Positions 1 to 9,197 of a stretch of DNA of 64,000 nucleotides are shown piece after piece (within the stretch, counting starts at the first letter, position 1; the number at the start of each line of letters is the position of its first letter). The DNA lies in assembly GCF_033100115.1 (NCBI RefSeq), contig NZ_CP136910.1, positions 1,116,001-1,180,000 of the forward strand, written 5' to 3'. The position numbers and the translations under genes were made by a program. The DNA comes from Anaerocolumna sp. AGMB13020. GTDB taxonomy: Bacteria; Bacillota; Clostridia; Lachnospirales; Lachnospiraceae. Below the pieces are notes generated by a model. The model had not been told where the DNA came from. It searched no databases and was given only the letters and a program-made list of their open reading frames with translations.

Positions 1-872
1 TGGGTAATGGAACTGCTGTTATCAAGGGTGAACTCATAGGGTGAATAATAATGAGCTGAGATCATTATTCTTTTCTCCTCAGAGGGTATGGCAGCTGAGC
101 GATAACTATCTGTAGGTATTACAAATCCAAAATCCAGTGTCATATGATCAATATTGGTATTCCAGCCTGGAACCAATAACCACCGGGCGGCATTGTTTCC
201 ACCGGATTGTCTTATCGTATCGACAAATATCTGATTATATGCATTGAGATTCTCATATAATACCGGATCAGGATCATAATAATTACCGTCAAACACTTCA
301 TTCATGGATTCAAAGATTAAATGTTCATCATACGCTTTAAATGTATTCGCATATTGCTGCCATACTTTCTTATACTTGTCTCTGACTGCCGTCTGATCAC
401 TGTCTGTTACTAAAAGCCATGCACCATTGATAGTATGGTACCCGTCACCATGTACACCGTCAAGAATTACATAAAGTCCCTGATCATAGGCATAATCGAC
501 CACTTCCTTAACTCTGGCTAACCAAGCCGAATCAATGGTATAATCAGGTGCAGGACCGATTGCTTTTAGTAAAGTAACCGGTATCCGGACGGTGTTAAAT
601 CCGGCATTTTTTACCGCCGTAAAAAGCTGTCTGGTAACTTTGGGATTACCCCACATTTCTTCATTTGGCCCATAGTCACTAAAGGCTTCCATGGTGTTCC
701 CAAGATTCCAGCCTGTACCCATAGCAGCTACCAGCTGCTGTTGGTTTAACTGATCGAAATTGGTGGTCTGCTCTGCCATAACAGGCACCATGGAATACAA
801 AGTTGAAGCAAGCATAGTGACCAGCAACCCCAATGCCAGTATATAGCTTCTGATAGACTTACGTTTAACCAT
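1..872 (-). CDS. Secreted GH5 endoglucanase (cellulase), 3' part cut off by window edge
   Basis: This is the N-terminal 290 codons of a glycoside hydrolase family 5 enzyme, expected to cleave beta-1,4-glucan outside the cell. Translation from the ATG at 872 gives a basic, hydrophobic signal peptide (MVKRKSIRSYILALGLL..., likely cut after VMA). The family hallmark GWNLGNTMEAF follows, then NTVRIPVT, and the acid/base site SMNEVFDG near residue 190. HYYSPYEFT is near the window edge. The nucleophile Glu would lie past position 1. A ribosome site TAAGGAGGT sits 7-13 bases before the ATG, which decides the start. The next gene upstream, GH43 (1128-2459), is on the same strand 255 bp away. Substrate (cellulose, glucan or mannan) cannot be fixed because the C-terminus and any binding modules are missing. 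Confidence 0.9.
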   Translation of the reverse strand, partial: MVKRKSIRSYILALGLLVTMLASTLYSMVPVMAEQTTNFDQLNQQQLVAAMGTGWNLGNTMEAFSDYGPNEEMWGNPKVTRQLFTAVKNAGFNTVRIPVTLLKAIGPAPDYTIDSAWLARVKEVVDYAYDQGLYVILDGVHGDGYHTINGAWLLVTDSDQTAVRDKYKKVWQQYANTFKAYDEHLIFESMNEVFDGNYYDPDPVLYENLNAYNQIFVDTIRQSGGNNAARWLLVPGWNTNIDHMTLDFGFVIPTDSYRSAAIPSEEKRIMISAHYYSPYEFTLDNSSSIT

Positions 873-1127
873 ATAAATACCTCCTTATTACGAAATTATT
901 ATCCTTTTTACAAGAAATCCGTAAAGCCTGCTACTTTATACCTTATATTGAGTCCGGAATGGCCTTGACACCAACTGCAATATAAGTTCTCCCCTGGTAT
1001 TTCGTACTTCCTATTCTTTTGTAGCTCTTTACCACCTCCTATTTTTCTTCTTTTCCAATAAAATTGTTTTTGTCTATATTCATTGGGCTAAGTCTTTGCT
1101 TCAAGTTTCTAACCGTCTGATCCCTGT

Positions 1128-2459
1128 CTATTTCATAAATACGAAAGATTCCAATTCAAACAAATGCCTTCCTTTGAACATATCCGCGGTCCAGCCTGTA
1201 ACACAATCCTGCACGAGAAAATAAACCGCATGCCTGCCTGTAATCTTCTTCACTACCGTCTGATAACTACCGCTGTCAGCACCGATTTTACATATTCCGA
1301 TTTCTTCACCTTTCTCATAATCATCAAGTAATATCCTTATTATGGATTTGCAGCCTGTCCCCCTTACCTTTACAACGAAGTCCATGGTAAGGCTGGCATA
1401 ATCTTCCCCAAAATCAAAATACTTATAGCCAATAATGCAGCCGCTGGTAATTGCGGTAACAGGTCTTTCAAAAACATTCTTTTCCGTCACAAAAGCTCCG
1501 CCGATTAAAACGCAGGCGGTTTCTGCCGGTGTTATTGTAAAAGGTGACAAAGCCTCTTCAAATCCCAGAGAGGTCATCTCTACCTGAGGAATGCTGCCGT
1601 CTGGTAATATGGTTATCTTTTCAACACAGGCTCGTCTTGACATAATGGTATTGTTTGTCATGCGGTGATAAAAAATATACCATTGTCCATTGATACAGCA
1701 GATGGAACCATGATTATTTCCTGCAGGATAGTCCTGCCCGTTATCCACTATAATTCCACCATATTCGAAGGGTCCCTTTGGAGATTTGGATGTGGCATAG
1801 ACAAGTCTGCTACCTTTTCTGGGACTATAAATAAGGTAATAGGTATCCCCCACTTTTCTGGGAGAACAAGCTTCAAAGAAGGTAAAGGGTTCTTCTACCG
1901 GAATAATATCATCCTGATAGGTTCCGTCAATTATTTCATACATGTTCTCCGGATTGATTTCTGCAATAAAAGAACGCTCATAACCACAATATATGTATAC
2001 CTTGCCATCATCATCCACTAGAACGCCAGGATCTATAAACCAGCCGCTGCCAAAGCAATCTTCACCTTTTCCTTCCGGTATCCTGTATTGATATCTGGAA
2101 AGCAGTTTAAAGGGACCTTCCGGTCTGTCACTGACTGCCACACAGCCAACGGCTCCAATTATATATGCATAGAGATAATATTTTCCATCCTTTTCAACAA
2201 CGTCAGGTGCAAAGAGCTCATTCTCTGTCCAGTGGGTATCTGTCTCGTGGTCTCTGTCTTTGCGTGTATGAAAGCTGTCACCATGACACTCCCATTGATT
2301 TAAGTTATTTAGCGGTGCAGACCATACCTTCAGTTTATAATCGCAAAAGTGGTCAGAACCTGCATTATCATGTGAGCCGTATATATATACTCGGTCTCTA
2401 AATACTCTGGGTTCACCATCGGGGATATACTCCCATAAGGGAAGAAAGGGGTTTGCCAT
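1128..2459 (-). CDS. GH43 family glycosidase with C-terminal CBM6-like domain
   Basis: A 443-residue protein of glycoside hydrolase family 43 (arabinofuranosidase/xylosidase type). The five-bladed propeller begins at once: PDGEPRVF with general base Asp14. FIDPGVLVDD follows with the pKa-setting Asp143, and FFEACSPR with the general acid Glu196. Residues from about 310 to the end (YKYFDFGEDYASLTMDF, GRHAVYFLV) resemble a CBM6-type beta-sandwich, a common partner of this propeller. No signal peptide is visible, so it probably acts on imported oligosaccharides. The ATG at 2459 has the ribosome site AGGAGG 7 bases upstream. A divergent AraC-family regulator starts 445 bp away and is the likely activator. 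The exact substrate (arabinan, xylan side chains or galactan) is inference only. Confidence 0.92.
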   Translation of the reverse strand: MANPFLPLWEYIPDGEPRVFRDRVYIYGSHDNAGSDHFCDYKLKVWSAPLNNLNQWECHGDSFHTRKDRDHETDTHWTENELFAPDVVEKDGKYYLYAYIIGAVGCVAVSDRPEGPFKLLSRYQYRIPEGKGEDCFGSGWFIDPGVLVDDDGKVYIYCGYERSFIAEINPENMYEIIDGTYQDDIIPVEEPFTFFEACSPRKVGDTYYLIYSPRKGSRLVYATSKSPKGPFEYGGIIVDNGQDYPAGNNHGSICCINGQWYIFYHRMTNNTIMSRRACVEKITILPDGSIPQVEMTSLGFEEALSPFTITPAETACVLIGGAFVTEKNVFERPVTAITSGCIIGYKYFDFGEDYASLTMDFVVKVRGTGCKSIIRILLDDYEKGEEIGICKIGADSGSYQTVVKKITGRHAVYFLVQDCVTGWTADMFKGRHLFELESFVFMK

Positions 2460-2788
2460 AAATGCCTCCTAGTAAGTCATAATTTTATTCTTCCTCTTCA
2501 TCCTAGCATAGACAACTTTACAGTTCTACCATTATAACGCCATGTATTAGCACATAAATGACATTTCCTTACTACTTCTGTCTTAGGTTATTCTTTCGAA
2601 ATGGGCGAAGTTCGTTTTTCAATATTCACAATCTTCATCCTTGATTTCTTCCCTTATAAATTGAATTTATGCATCATCTGGGGCTCTTACTTTTATGGGT
2701 TTAAGCAAGCTTATGCTTTATGTATCCTGGTGTTTGTGCAGTGGGGAATTACTTTAATAGGTTTTTCTTATTCTCCTTTACTAATAGC

Positions 2789-2817
2789 TTGTAATGTAAT
2801 TGTTTTTTTACTATACT
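2789..2817 (+). promoter_or_regulatory. Candidate sigma-A promoter of the AraC gene
   Basis: The -35 box TTGTAA (2789-2794) and -10 box TATACT (2812-2817) are separated by 17 bases. They lie in the 445-bp divergent region between GH43 and the AraC gene. The predicted transcript would carry about 80 nt of leader before the ATG at 2904. No clear inverted repeat for AraC binding was recognised in the remaining AT-rich spacer. Confidence 0.5.
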
Positions 2818-2903
2818 ATAACAGTAATATTCATATATACGCCGTTTTATATAGTAATTTTTTTCCATTTTGTAGCATATTCCAGCCAATATCGGAGGTT
2901 TCT

Positions 2904-3758
2904 ATGCCCTACATGAAATTAGGTTATTTTACGGATGATGAGAGTTTCCCATTTTTCATACAATACGGATATCATGACGAGGACCTGTTTGTACATACAC
3001 ATGAGGATTTCTTTGAACTGGTGATCGTACTGAACGGGAGTGCTTCACATATTGTAGATGAAGAGAAATTCCACATTAGCAAAGGTGATGTTTTTGTTAT
3101 TGGAAACAATACTGCCCATGGTTACCAGGATACTGACAATTTCCGCATCTGTAATATTATGTTTCGTCTGGACAGTCTGTTTCCCGGGAATTATGATATT
3201 ACCCGGTCGGCAGGCTTTCATGCCCTGTTCCTGCTGGAGCCCTATGTTTCAAAAGAATATAAATTCTCCAGCAGACTTAAGCTGCTGCAAAAGGATTTTG
3301 ACAGAGTATGTAAAATGGTTGATTTGATGAACGCAGAATATCAGGATAAGCAAGAAGGCTGGCGCACTTTTCTTCAGTCCAGCTTTATGACACTTGTAGT
3401 AATTCTGTCCCGATCCTATGACTTTAAGGATGACTTTCATAAAATGGATATTATTAATATTGCTAAAGCCATTTCCTATATTGAGAACCACTACAACGAG
3501 GATATCTCCATTCAGATGCTGGCTGGTCTTTCCCACTATTCGGAACGGCATTTTATCAGGGTTTTTCGGGATACCTATCATACAACACCAATGAATTATC
3601 TTATTTCCCTGAGAATACGCAAGGCATGTCTTCAGCTAAAGGACAGCAGTCTTTCCATTAGTGAAATTGCTCTAAGATGCGGCTTCAATAACAGTAATTA
3701 TTTCAGCCGCATCTTTAAGCAGCAAATGGGTGTTACACCCACAGAATATAGGAGTTAA
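2904..3758 (+). CDS. AraC-family transcriptional regulator (cupin sensor + HTH)
   Basis: A 284-residue AraC/XylS-type regulator. The N-terminal half is a cupin sugar-sensing domain (HTHEDFFELVIVLNG, then GDVFVIGNNTAHGY). The last 100 residues hold two helix-turn-helix units (SIQMLAGLSHYSERHFIRVF and SISEIALRCGFNNSNYFSRIF), ending in the family signature GVTPTEYR. I chose the ATG at 2904 because CGGAGG precedes it by 7 bases. An in-frame start at 2601 would add a hydrophobic, low-complexity stretch that looks like translated AT-rich spacer. Divergent orientation to the GH43 gene suggests it senses the sugar released by that enzyme. The ligand is unknown. Confidence 0.9.
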   Translation: MPYMKLGYFTDDESFPFFIQYGYHDEDLFVHTHEDFFELVIVLNGSASHIVDEEKFHISKGDVFVIGNNTAHGYQDTDNFRICNIMFRLDSLFPGNYDITRSAGFHALFLLEPYVSKEYKFSSRLKLLQKDFDRVCKMVDLMNAEYQDKQEGWRTFLQSSFMTLVVILSRSYDFKDDFHKMDIINIAKAISYIENHYNEDISIQMLAGLSHYSERHFIRVFRDTYHTTPMNYLISLRIRKACLQLKDSSLSISEIALRCGFNNSNYFSRIFKQQMGVTPTEYRS

Positions 3759-3849
3759 TCTGCAGAAAGAACAGCAGAAGCTCATTTTCATATTTACTTA
3801 CTCAATTACTATTTACCGGATTCTTTCTTTGCAGGCAAAAAAGTTCTTG

Positions 3850-4356
3850 TCAGGTTATTTCACCCAACTTCTCCATGATCTCAACTTCCGCCTTCTCACG
3901 TGACATCTCAAGAACCAGTGAGATCTCATCTGTCAGAGTATTACAGATAAGATCTAAATATTTCTTATCAAGAGCAGACAACCTTCTATTTCCTGCACTT
4001 TTTTCTATCTCTCTCAGTTTAAGAACTTTTAGTATCTGCAATAGTTCACAGCAATCATTAAGCTTTAAGGCTTCTTTGTAAATTGGCTCACTTCTCTTGT
4101 CATCATATATATCAATAAACTCCAACCCGGGAATATCCTGAATTAAATTCATGGCTTCTTCTTTCGTAATCACCTCCCGCATCCTCACTTTGTTATTTTC
4201 CACGGGTGTATAGATAGCACTGCCCCTGGAATGTAAAGGCTCCAGGGTATAGTATAACTTATTTCTGACAAAACCATCTCCTGAAAGATATCCAACACTC
4301 TTAATTCTGCATATTCCGGTGATTCCATAGACAATATATTGATTACTCTGAAACAT
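3850..4356 (-). CDS. CarD-family (CarD/CdnL/TRCF) transcription regulator
   Basis: A 168-residue protein whose first 65 residues form a Tudor-like RNA-polymerase-interacting domain (QYIVYGITGICRI, KLYYTLEPL, AIYTPVEN). An all-helical C-terminal domain follows (LQILKVLKLREIEK, LSALDKKYLDLICNTLTDEISLVL). This is the CarD/CdnL layout. Such proteins bind the polymerase beta subunit and stabilise open promoter complexes. It is the size typical of clostridial members. The ATG at 4356 follows AAGGGAAGG. It converges with the AraC gene, whose stop is 91 bp away, and it is preceded by a possible small coupled ORF (4359-4457). Which promoters it affects cannot be read here. Confidence 0.85.
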   Translation of the reverse strand: MFQSNQYIVYGITGICRIKSVGYLSGDGFVRNKLYYTLEPLHSRGSAIYTPVENNKVRMREVITKEEAMNLIQDIPGLEFIDIYDDKRSEPIYKEALKLNDCCELLQILKVLKLREIEKSAGNRRLSALDKKYLDLICNTLTDEISLVLEMSREKAEVEIMEKLGEIT

Positions 4357-4358
4357 AT

Positions 4359-4457
4359 TTATACCTTCCCTTTCTCTTGCTTAAATAATAGTTCTATGGT
4401 TGAGAAGCAGTCTTTCATCTTCAATGTAACATCTCCTTTATTTCCTTCTGATTTCAT
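4359..4457 (-). CDS. Possible 32-residue leader ORF coupled to the CarD gene
   Basis: A small frame starting ATG at 4457 encodes 32 residues (begins MKSEGNKGDVTLKM, ends KQEKGKV) and stops 2 bases before the CarD ATG. The weak site AGGTGA lies just upstream. The CarD ribosome site lies inside its last codons, so translation could be coupled. The peptide has a plausible amphipathic helix but no recognised family. It may be chance; a perfect AGGAGG 20 bases further upstream leads only to a 3-codon frame. Confidence 0.25.
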   Translation of the reverse strand: MKSEGNKGDVTLKMKDCFSTIELLFKQEKGKV

Positions 4458-4710
4458 TTCACCTGTTAGTACATCATACCTCCTGTTTCAAAGGAAACCA
4501 TAAATCATTAATTGTATTGCATTAATCTATTTTACCACTAAATTTCTCTTAATGTCAGTAAATTTTTTAATATGCAATGTATTTTCAGCATTTTCTTAGA
4601 AAAGGTCTGGAAATACTTCACTTTTTCTATCTCTGTTCTGTTTTACTCATTCATTTAATATAATTAAGCCATATCCTAAAGCAGAAGGATCTGAATCCTT
4701 AGCTCAATAA

Positions 4711-4743
4711 AAAGGATGATTATCGCATGTATAATCATCCTTT
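4711..4743 (-). terminator. Rho-independent terminator of the GH28-like gene
   Basis: A perfect 13-bp inverted repeat (4711-4723 with 4731-4743, core AGGATGATTAT) with a 7-base loop. On the minus strand it is followed by TTTTTATT. It lies 157 bp past the stop of the minus-strand gene at 4900. The surrounding 4458-4899 spacer holds no other convincing frame. Confidence 0.8.
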
Positions 4744-4786
4744 ACCAATAATATTATTAGAAACATTTTTTAATGAAAGCGTATCT

Positions 4787-4837
4787 GGGCTGTTGGATTG
4801 TTGCCTTTATGAAAGAAAGACAACAAATCAACAGCCC
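4787..4837. repeat. Inverted repeat / second hairpin downstream of the GH28-like gene
   Basis: GGGCTGTTGGATTGTTG (4787-4803) pairs with CAACAAATCAACAGCCC (4821-4837) with one mismatch. A T-rich run follows on the plus strand (TTTCTT) but not on the minus strand. It could block plus-strand read-through toward the GH28-like gene, or stabilise the 3' end of the minus-strand mRNA. Confidence 0.55.
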
Positions 4838-4899
4838 TTTCTTAATCTGAAGACTTAAGGCCCAGAACAATTGCTCTCATAAAACAACTGCTGTATTTT

Positions 4900-7560
4900 C
4901 TATTTTATAATCCTTATGAATACCTCCATCTTAACAGGTATAATACCATCATCTGCTGTAAAAGTCAGTTTATAAGGCTCTTTTCGCAATGCTGCTTCTG
5001 TTGGCTTCCACTTAAAAACGCTTGGCTTACCTGGCACAAAGGTGGAGGAATCAAAAACTGCTCCTTCCGGTAAATTGCTTCCCTTCAAGGTCATGGGTTT
5101 TGAAACACCTTTGACGCTATAATCCTTTACAGTAAGGGATTCATTGTATATCTTTCCGTCGGTTTCTAAAAGAGAGACCTCGTAAGCCGGCTGTCTGGCA
5201 ATGATCTCAAGCACAAGCTCCTGCCCCAACTGAATCCTTTGTTCTGGAATTGGACGGAAAAACGGGCGATATACGGTTTGAGGCAATGGATAGTTTGCAG
5301 TTTCATAATCGTAGTTATAGCCTGTCTCCGTGATTGCAGCTGTTTCATAGGAATACAGACCGTCTTTTGGTGTCCCTGGTGCCGGAGCAGTAATCTGTAC
5401 CTGTTTAACAGACAGACTGCTGTCCATTTCCACCTTCTCGACAGAGGTCAGCTGATAAGGATAATCTGGCACATATTCCAGCCCGGCAGGACGTTTATAC
5501 TTGTTCGTAACACATACGACTTCTTCTCTATCCTCTCTGTGGTCCGCATGAATACGGCAGAGGGTCCCTCCTACAACATCATCCAATACAATAGGATATC
5601 TGCTGTCTTCCACAAGATAATGCAGCGTAAGATTTGACACCTTTAGATTCTCTACATGGCGGGCATATAGGCCATAAGCCGGCAGTATCCCCCAATTGCT
5701 GGGTTCCGGATAAACCTCCGGGAGTTCCGGTATATTAAAAGGTGCCGCCTTCCAGGCTTTCTCTGCCGGATTCCATTCTGCTCTTGGTAGCAGTCCCTCG
5801 TTTTTCAAAAAAAAGGTATTAATCAGCCATGGCAGGGATTGAATGCTTCTCTTTCCTTTGTTATAACGATATTCCCAATTGGTATTTACCTGACGTTGTT
5901 CCACCGCCTCTTTAAGTGAAAAGCCTCCTCTGTATTCAACGGTAATATTTTCAAGAATAATGTTACGAAGTCTGCTGCCAACCAGTCCCATCAGTTCGAT
6001 GGGATATCTTGGATCAGCATTTCTAACCGATATATCCCGAATAATAATATCATGGACCGAAGCAATTCTCTCACTTCCGAAAGCATTGGCATAAAGGGGC
6101 AGATCACCTTTCATTAATTCACAGTCATAGTCAGGCAGGTACTGTAAGGAATCCAAATCATACTTATATGCAAAGTATCTCCCCTCCTCCTCATGATAAT
6201 TTGCCGGATTTAAAAGCAAAGGGTCAACCTGGTCTACGATTTCAAAGAAAGAACAGCCATCTGCGGTAACACGGTGGGTTCTGTTATATGCGGGCAGATA
6301 TCTTCTTGCCGGATATAGGGAGTAATTTTCTTTCGCCGGAAGAATCCAGTTGGTATTTTGCAGGCGCACATTTGGTCTGGAAGCTTCTGATGTGATTAGC
6401 TCTTCCTCTGACGAGTTACCCGTAACCGGATAACGGCCCCGGTCACCTGCTCTGATAAAAATCGGTGAACTGCTTACATCTTCCATGGTGGAATCCTCAA
6501 AGAGAATATTGCTTAAGTCTGAGCCGTCCACTGCCTCCAGCGCAAATCCCCGGGAACGTTTAAACTGTACCCGTCTTACCGTCACACAGTCATAACCGCA
6601 GGTAGCTTCTGTTCCCAACTTGACTCTTGCAGTTGGACCGCAGCGATCCGTAGCTATCAGCTTATCCGTCGTAAAGGTTCTGTCATAAACGGAACCCATA
6701 TCATAACCGCTGACCTTACAATCCTCCACCAGGACATTTTCCAGGCGTTTGAAGATACCTCCGCCATAAGAAGCCTTTAAGACAATGGCATCATCTGTCA
6801 AGGAATTAAAGGCTGAATTCCGAATGGTCACATTCTGACAGCAATCCACATCCAGGGCATCTCTGTTGGTATCTACTAATACCTGTTCAACCAGGAGGTT
6901 GGTCACACAGGTTGCTATTATAGCAAAATGTCCGCCTGCCAGGAGAGAGAAGTCCCTTAACACCACATTCCTGCACCGGCAAAGAGCAATAGCCTTATTA
7001 CCAAACCATTCTCCTCTGTGTCCGGCTTCCATACGTTTCCCAGGTTCCGGTGGATCTCCTCCCATCAGCACATGCTCCAGTTCCCCCTTGTCATTTAAAA
7101 AGCTGCCATCAAGTAAACCGGGGCCGTAAATCATTACCTCTGAAATATCACTTCCATAAATAAGGCTATTTCGAAAATAGGTATGTCCATGATCCTGCAG
7201 CCCAACATAAGCATTTACCTCTGGCTCATCATAATTGCCGCCTTCCCCTTCCTGCAGTTCATAGGAGTTCTCTATATCTGTTTTGGCGGCATGTAATACA
7301 CTGCCCTCACTTAAGTAAATATTTACACCACTCATAAGAACTATGGTATAAACTCTGAAATCCCCTTTGGGGATTATCACAGTCCCTCCTTCTATGGACG
7401 CTTCCCTTATTGCTGCATTGATGGCAATGGTATTGGTAACGGGAGGCATATCTATACCTGCACCATATGTGCAAATGTCAAATTTATGTTCTTCCTTCTC
7501 CAGATAATTCCTGCCAAAAGGACACCCTGTGGCTTCTTTTATTGCAAACATATTTCTCAC
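4900..7560 (-). CDS. GH28-like right-handed beta-helix protein with C-terminal Ig-like domain
   Basis: An 886-residue protein of the pectin-lyase-fold GH28 (polygalacturonase) group. Residues about 25-90 show the characteristic lead-in (FDICTYGAGID, INAAIREASIEGGTVIIPKG). The catalytic region carries NRDALDVD and TDDAIVLK, giving the Asp residues expected of GH28. The usual Gly-His-Gly is replaced by GYDMGSVYD, while ARVKLGT may represent the RIK site. The C-terminal 110 residues look like a putative Ig/cadherin-type domain. No signal peptide is visible, so it probably acts in the cytoplasm on imported pectic oligomers. The ATG at 7560 follows GGAGTGAGAAAT. It is about twice the length of classical polygalacturonases, and the changed active site makes exact specificity uncertain. 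Confidence 0.78.
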   Translation of the reverse strand: MRNMFAIKEATGCPFGRNYLEKEEHKFDICTYGAGIDMPPVTNTIAINAAIREASIEGGTVIIPKGDFRVYTIVLMSGVNIYLSEGSVLHAAKTDIENSYELQEGEGGNYDEPEVNAYVGLQDHGHTYFRNSLIYGSDISEVMIYGPGLLDGSFLNDKGELEHVLMGGDPPEPGKRMEAGHRGEWFGNKAIALCRCRNVVLRDFSLLAGGHFAIIATCVTNLLVEQVLVDTNRDALDVDCCQNVTIRNSAFNSLTDDAIVLKASYGGGIFKRLENVLVEDCKVSGYDMGSVYDRTFTTDKLIATDRCGPTARVKLGTEATCGYDCVTVRRVQFKRSRGFALEAVDGSDLSNILFEDSTMEDVSSSPIFIRAGDRGRYPVTGNSSEEELITSEASRPNVRLQNTNWILPAKENYSLYPARRYLPAYNRTHRVTADGCSFFEIVDQVDPLLLNPANYHEEEGRYFAYKYDLDSLQYLPDYDCELMKGDLPLYANAFGSERIASVHDIIIRDISVRNADPRYPIELMGLVGSRLRNIILENITVEYRGGFSLKEAVEQRQVNTNWEYRYNKGKRSIQSLPWLINTFFLKNEGLLPRAEWNPAEKAWKAAPFNIPELPEVYPEPSNWGILPAYGLYARHVENLKVSNLTLHYLVEDSRYPIVLDDVVGGTLCRIHADHREDREEVVCVTNKYKRPAGLEYVPDYPYQLTSVEKVEMDSSLSVKQVQITAPAPGTPKDGLYSYETAAITETGYNYDYETANYPLPQTVYRPFFRPIPEQRIQLGQELVLEIIARQPAYEVSLLETDGKIYNESLTVKDYSVKGVSKPMTLKGSNLPEGAVFDSSTFVPGKPSVFKWKPTEAALRKEPYKLTFTADDGIIPVKMEVFIRIIK

Positions 7561-7876
7561 TCCATTGTTGTATAGTAATCGTTATTTTACTAATCATAGC
7601 AAATGCTTATTTATTATTCTCTTCATTTTCTTTCACATATTAAGCATCTACGACCATCATGAGATAACGAAAACAATTCATTTCTTTTATAAGCTGTAGG
7701 AAAGAGAGGCTGTTTACATTACCTGAGTGCAGGAAAAAGCCCTGTGACATTCCTGTGCTGCACGGCTTGAAAGTCATTCGCCAATTTTGTATGCTAAAAT
7801 CGTGCATTTTAATGGGATTACTGCTTGCGAAGTCCGGCAGCATTTCTTTCAAGAGTGTTTTGGAATGAAACAGAGC
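7561..7876. other. Intergenic spacer with no convincing gene
   Basis: This 316-bp spacer lies upstream of the GH28-like gene and contains its likely promoter region (a TATGAT box on the minus strand). A 70-codon minus-strand frame at 7640-7852 has no ribosome site and no family I recognise. It is GC-richer than the rest of the spacer, and could be the remnant of a lost gene or an intergenic repeat. Confidence 0.4.
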
Positions 7877-8248
7877 TCATTTTCTCCAGAATGTCGTGGA
7901 CTCAGCTTTATCCTGAATATTAAATTCAATTATTTTTTCAAGTAATCCATAATCAACATCATTCTCCCAGGTAATTCGTATAAGCCCTTTGGTACAGCTA
8001 TAGCCAGCTTCCTCAATTTCAGGCATAAACTTGGTTATAGCCGCTTCCTCAGGGGCAATTGCCAGGTGTTTTTTTGCAACACTAAACCCAATAATAAATG
8101 TTCCATGGTCTGTAAACATGGGCTGATTCCAGGCAATTTTGGTTTCCAGGCTTGGATATTTCCCATTAATCCATTGGAGAATTTCTACTACTCTGGCTTT
8201 TTGCTCGGGCTGTTCAATTTTTGATATAAACTCCGTAAAAGCTTGCAT
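7877..8248 (-). CDS. DUF1801 / YdhG-YdeI family protein (iron-chaperone-like)
   Basis: A 123-residue single-domain protein matching the DUF1801 (YdhG/YdeI) pattern: an N-terminal helix pair, then KIAWNQPMFTDHGTFIIGFSVAKKHLAIAP, then the C-terminal helix with GLIRITW. Frataxin-like folds in this family have been linked to iron handling, but the biochemical role is not settled. The start was placed at the ATG at 8248, which has AAGGAGGG 10 bases upstream. An upstream in-frame start would add 13 basic residues without a ribosome site. It lies 62 bp downstream of the flavin oxidoreductase gene on the same strand and may be cotranscribed. Confidence 0.8.
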   Translation of the reverse strand: MQAFTEFISKIEQPEQKARVVEILQWINGKYPSLETKIAWNQPMFTDHGTFIIGFSVAKKHLAIAPEEAAITKFMPEIEEAGYSCTKGLIRITWENDVDYGLLEKIIEFNIQDKAESTTFWRK

Positions 8249-8310
8249 TCCATACCCTCCTTTTTTCTTGTGTCTATTATCTCTCATATTCTATTTATAC
8301 TTGCTGACTT

Positions 8311-9012
8311 TCATCTGAAATAATCTGCCAATAACTCCTCCTTTTTATCAAGAAGTATATAATTTTCAGGGATATTTTTATTCTTAAGATATTTAATTAT
8401 ATCTTTCAGAAAATCATCACTCCCAACAACATAATAATAGGCATCAATATCTTCCGAAATCACATTCAGCATTTCAAAGAATTCCTTTCTGGTACCTGTA
8501 AAGTATTTTGTAAGCTTCGGGTTATAAAGCTGGTCCAGCTCATTTTTGTATATAAATGTTTCAGAAGAATCAATCGTAAGGCTGGTCAGCTCCCGGATGC
8601 CCGTCTGGTCTTTCATAAAACTTTTTATCAAGGGTCTCATGGTTGCAATACCGACCCCCATTGATACCAGCACAACGGACTTTTCCTCTCTTCTCAGATA
8701 CATTCTTGAACCGACTTTGAAGAGAACTACTTCATCGCCTGCCTGCAACCCCGATAATTTGCCTTTAAACTCTGAGAATGGCGGGTATACTCTGGTCGTA
8801 ATACCTATTTTGTTATCTTCCGGCAAAGTCATAATTGACATATGTCGAACCCAGGCTTTGTTCGGTGTCTCTCCTTCGTCAAATCCCAACATACCAATAT
8901 GTGTATGAGCTCCTTCCATCCACGTAAAGTTTTCCGGTTTCTCAAGTAGAAAGGTTTTGGTTCCTTGTGCTTCTTCTATGATATCTGTAATCTTAACCTT
9001 GTGCTTAACCAT
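8311..9012 (-). CDS. Ferredoxin-NADP reductase-like FAD/NAD(P)-binding oxidoreductase
   Basis: A 233-residue protein of the ferredoxin-reductase superfamily without a ferredoxin domain. The N-terminal beta-barrel binds flavin (WVRHMSIMTLPEDN is the RxxS-type flavin motif, near residue 55). The C-terminal Rossmann half begins VVLVSMGVGIATMRPLI, where the Gly-rich turn would bind the nucleotide. YYYVVGSDDFLKDI matches the C-terminal cofactor-contact strand. It probably passes electrons between NAD(P)H and a flavin or iron-sulfur partner in the cytoplasm. The ATG at 9012 follows AAAGGAAAT. A flavin-reductase-like gene lies 330 bp upstream on the same strand, separated by a long hairpin, so a functional pair is possible but unproven. 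Confidence 0.85.
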   Translation of the reverse strand: MVKHKVKITDIIEEAQGTKTFLLEKPENFTWMEGAHTHIGMLGFDEGETPNKAWVRHMSIMTLPEDNKIGITTRVYPPFSEFKGKLSGLQAGDEVVLFKVGSRMYLRREEKSVVLVSMGVGIATMRPLIKSFMKDQTGIRELTSLTIDSSETFIYKNELDQLYNPKLTKYFTGTRKEFFEMLNVISEDIDAYYYVVGSDDFLKDIIKYLKNKNIPENYILLDKKEELLADYFR

Positions 9013-9197
9013 ATGTTATTTCCTTTCTGAAAGCTTGACAGCTTACGAACATCAGAATTGCGTAATTGAAAATGTTTCTCATTTATATTTCTAATCATAA
9101 GTATAAACCAAATCAGAATATAAGCAAGTAAAATTTTACACTATTTGATTGCGTTTAATACAATCAAAAACCGGATAATTTTGCTTAAATACCAAAA

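Noticed and set aside
1021..1050. Strong ribosome-site-like AGGAGGTGG on the minus strand between GH43 and GH5
   Set aside because: The only start within reach overlaps the site itself and opens a 31-codon frame without recognisable features.
2601..2903. Longer AraC protein starting at 2601
   Set aside because: The extra 101 residues are hydrophobic and low-complexity, overlap the candidate promoter at 2789-2817, and lack a ribosome site, whereas ATG 2904 has CGGAGG.
7640..7852. 70-codon minus-strand frame
   Set aside because: No ribosome site, no family resemblance; possibly a degraded gene or repeat, so not called as a gene.
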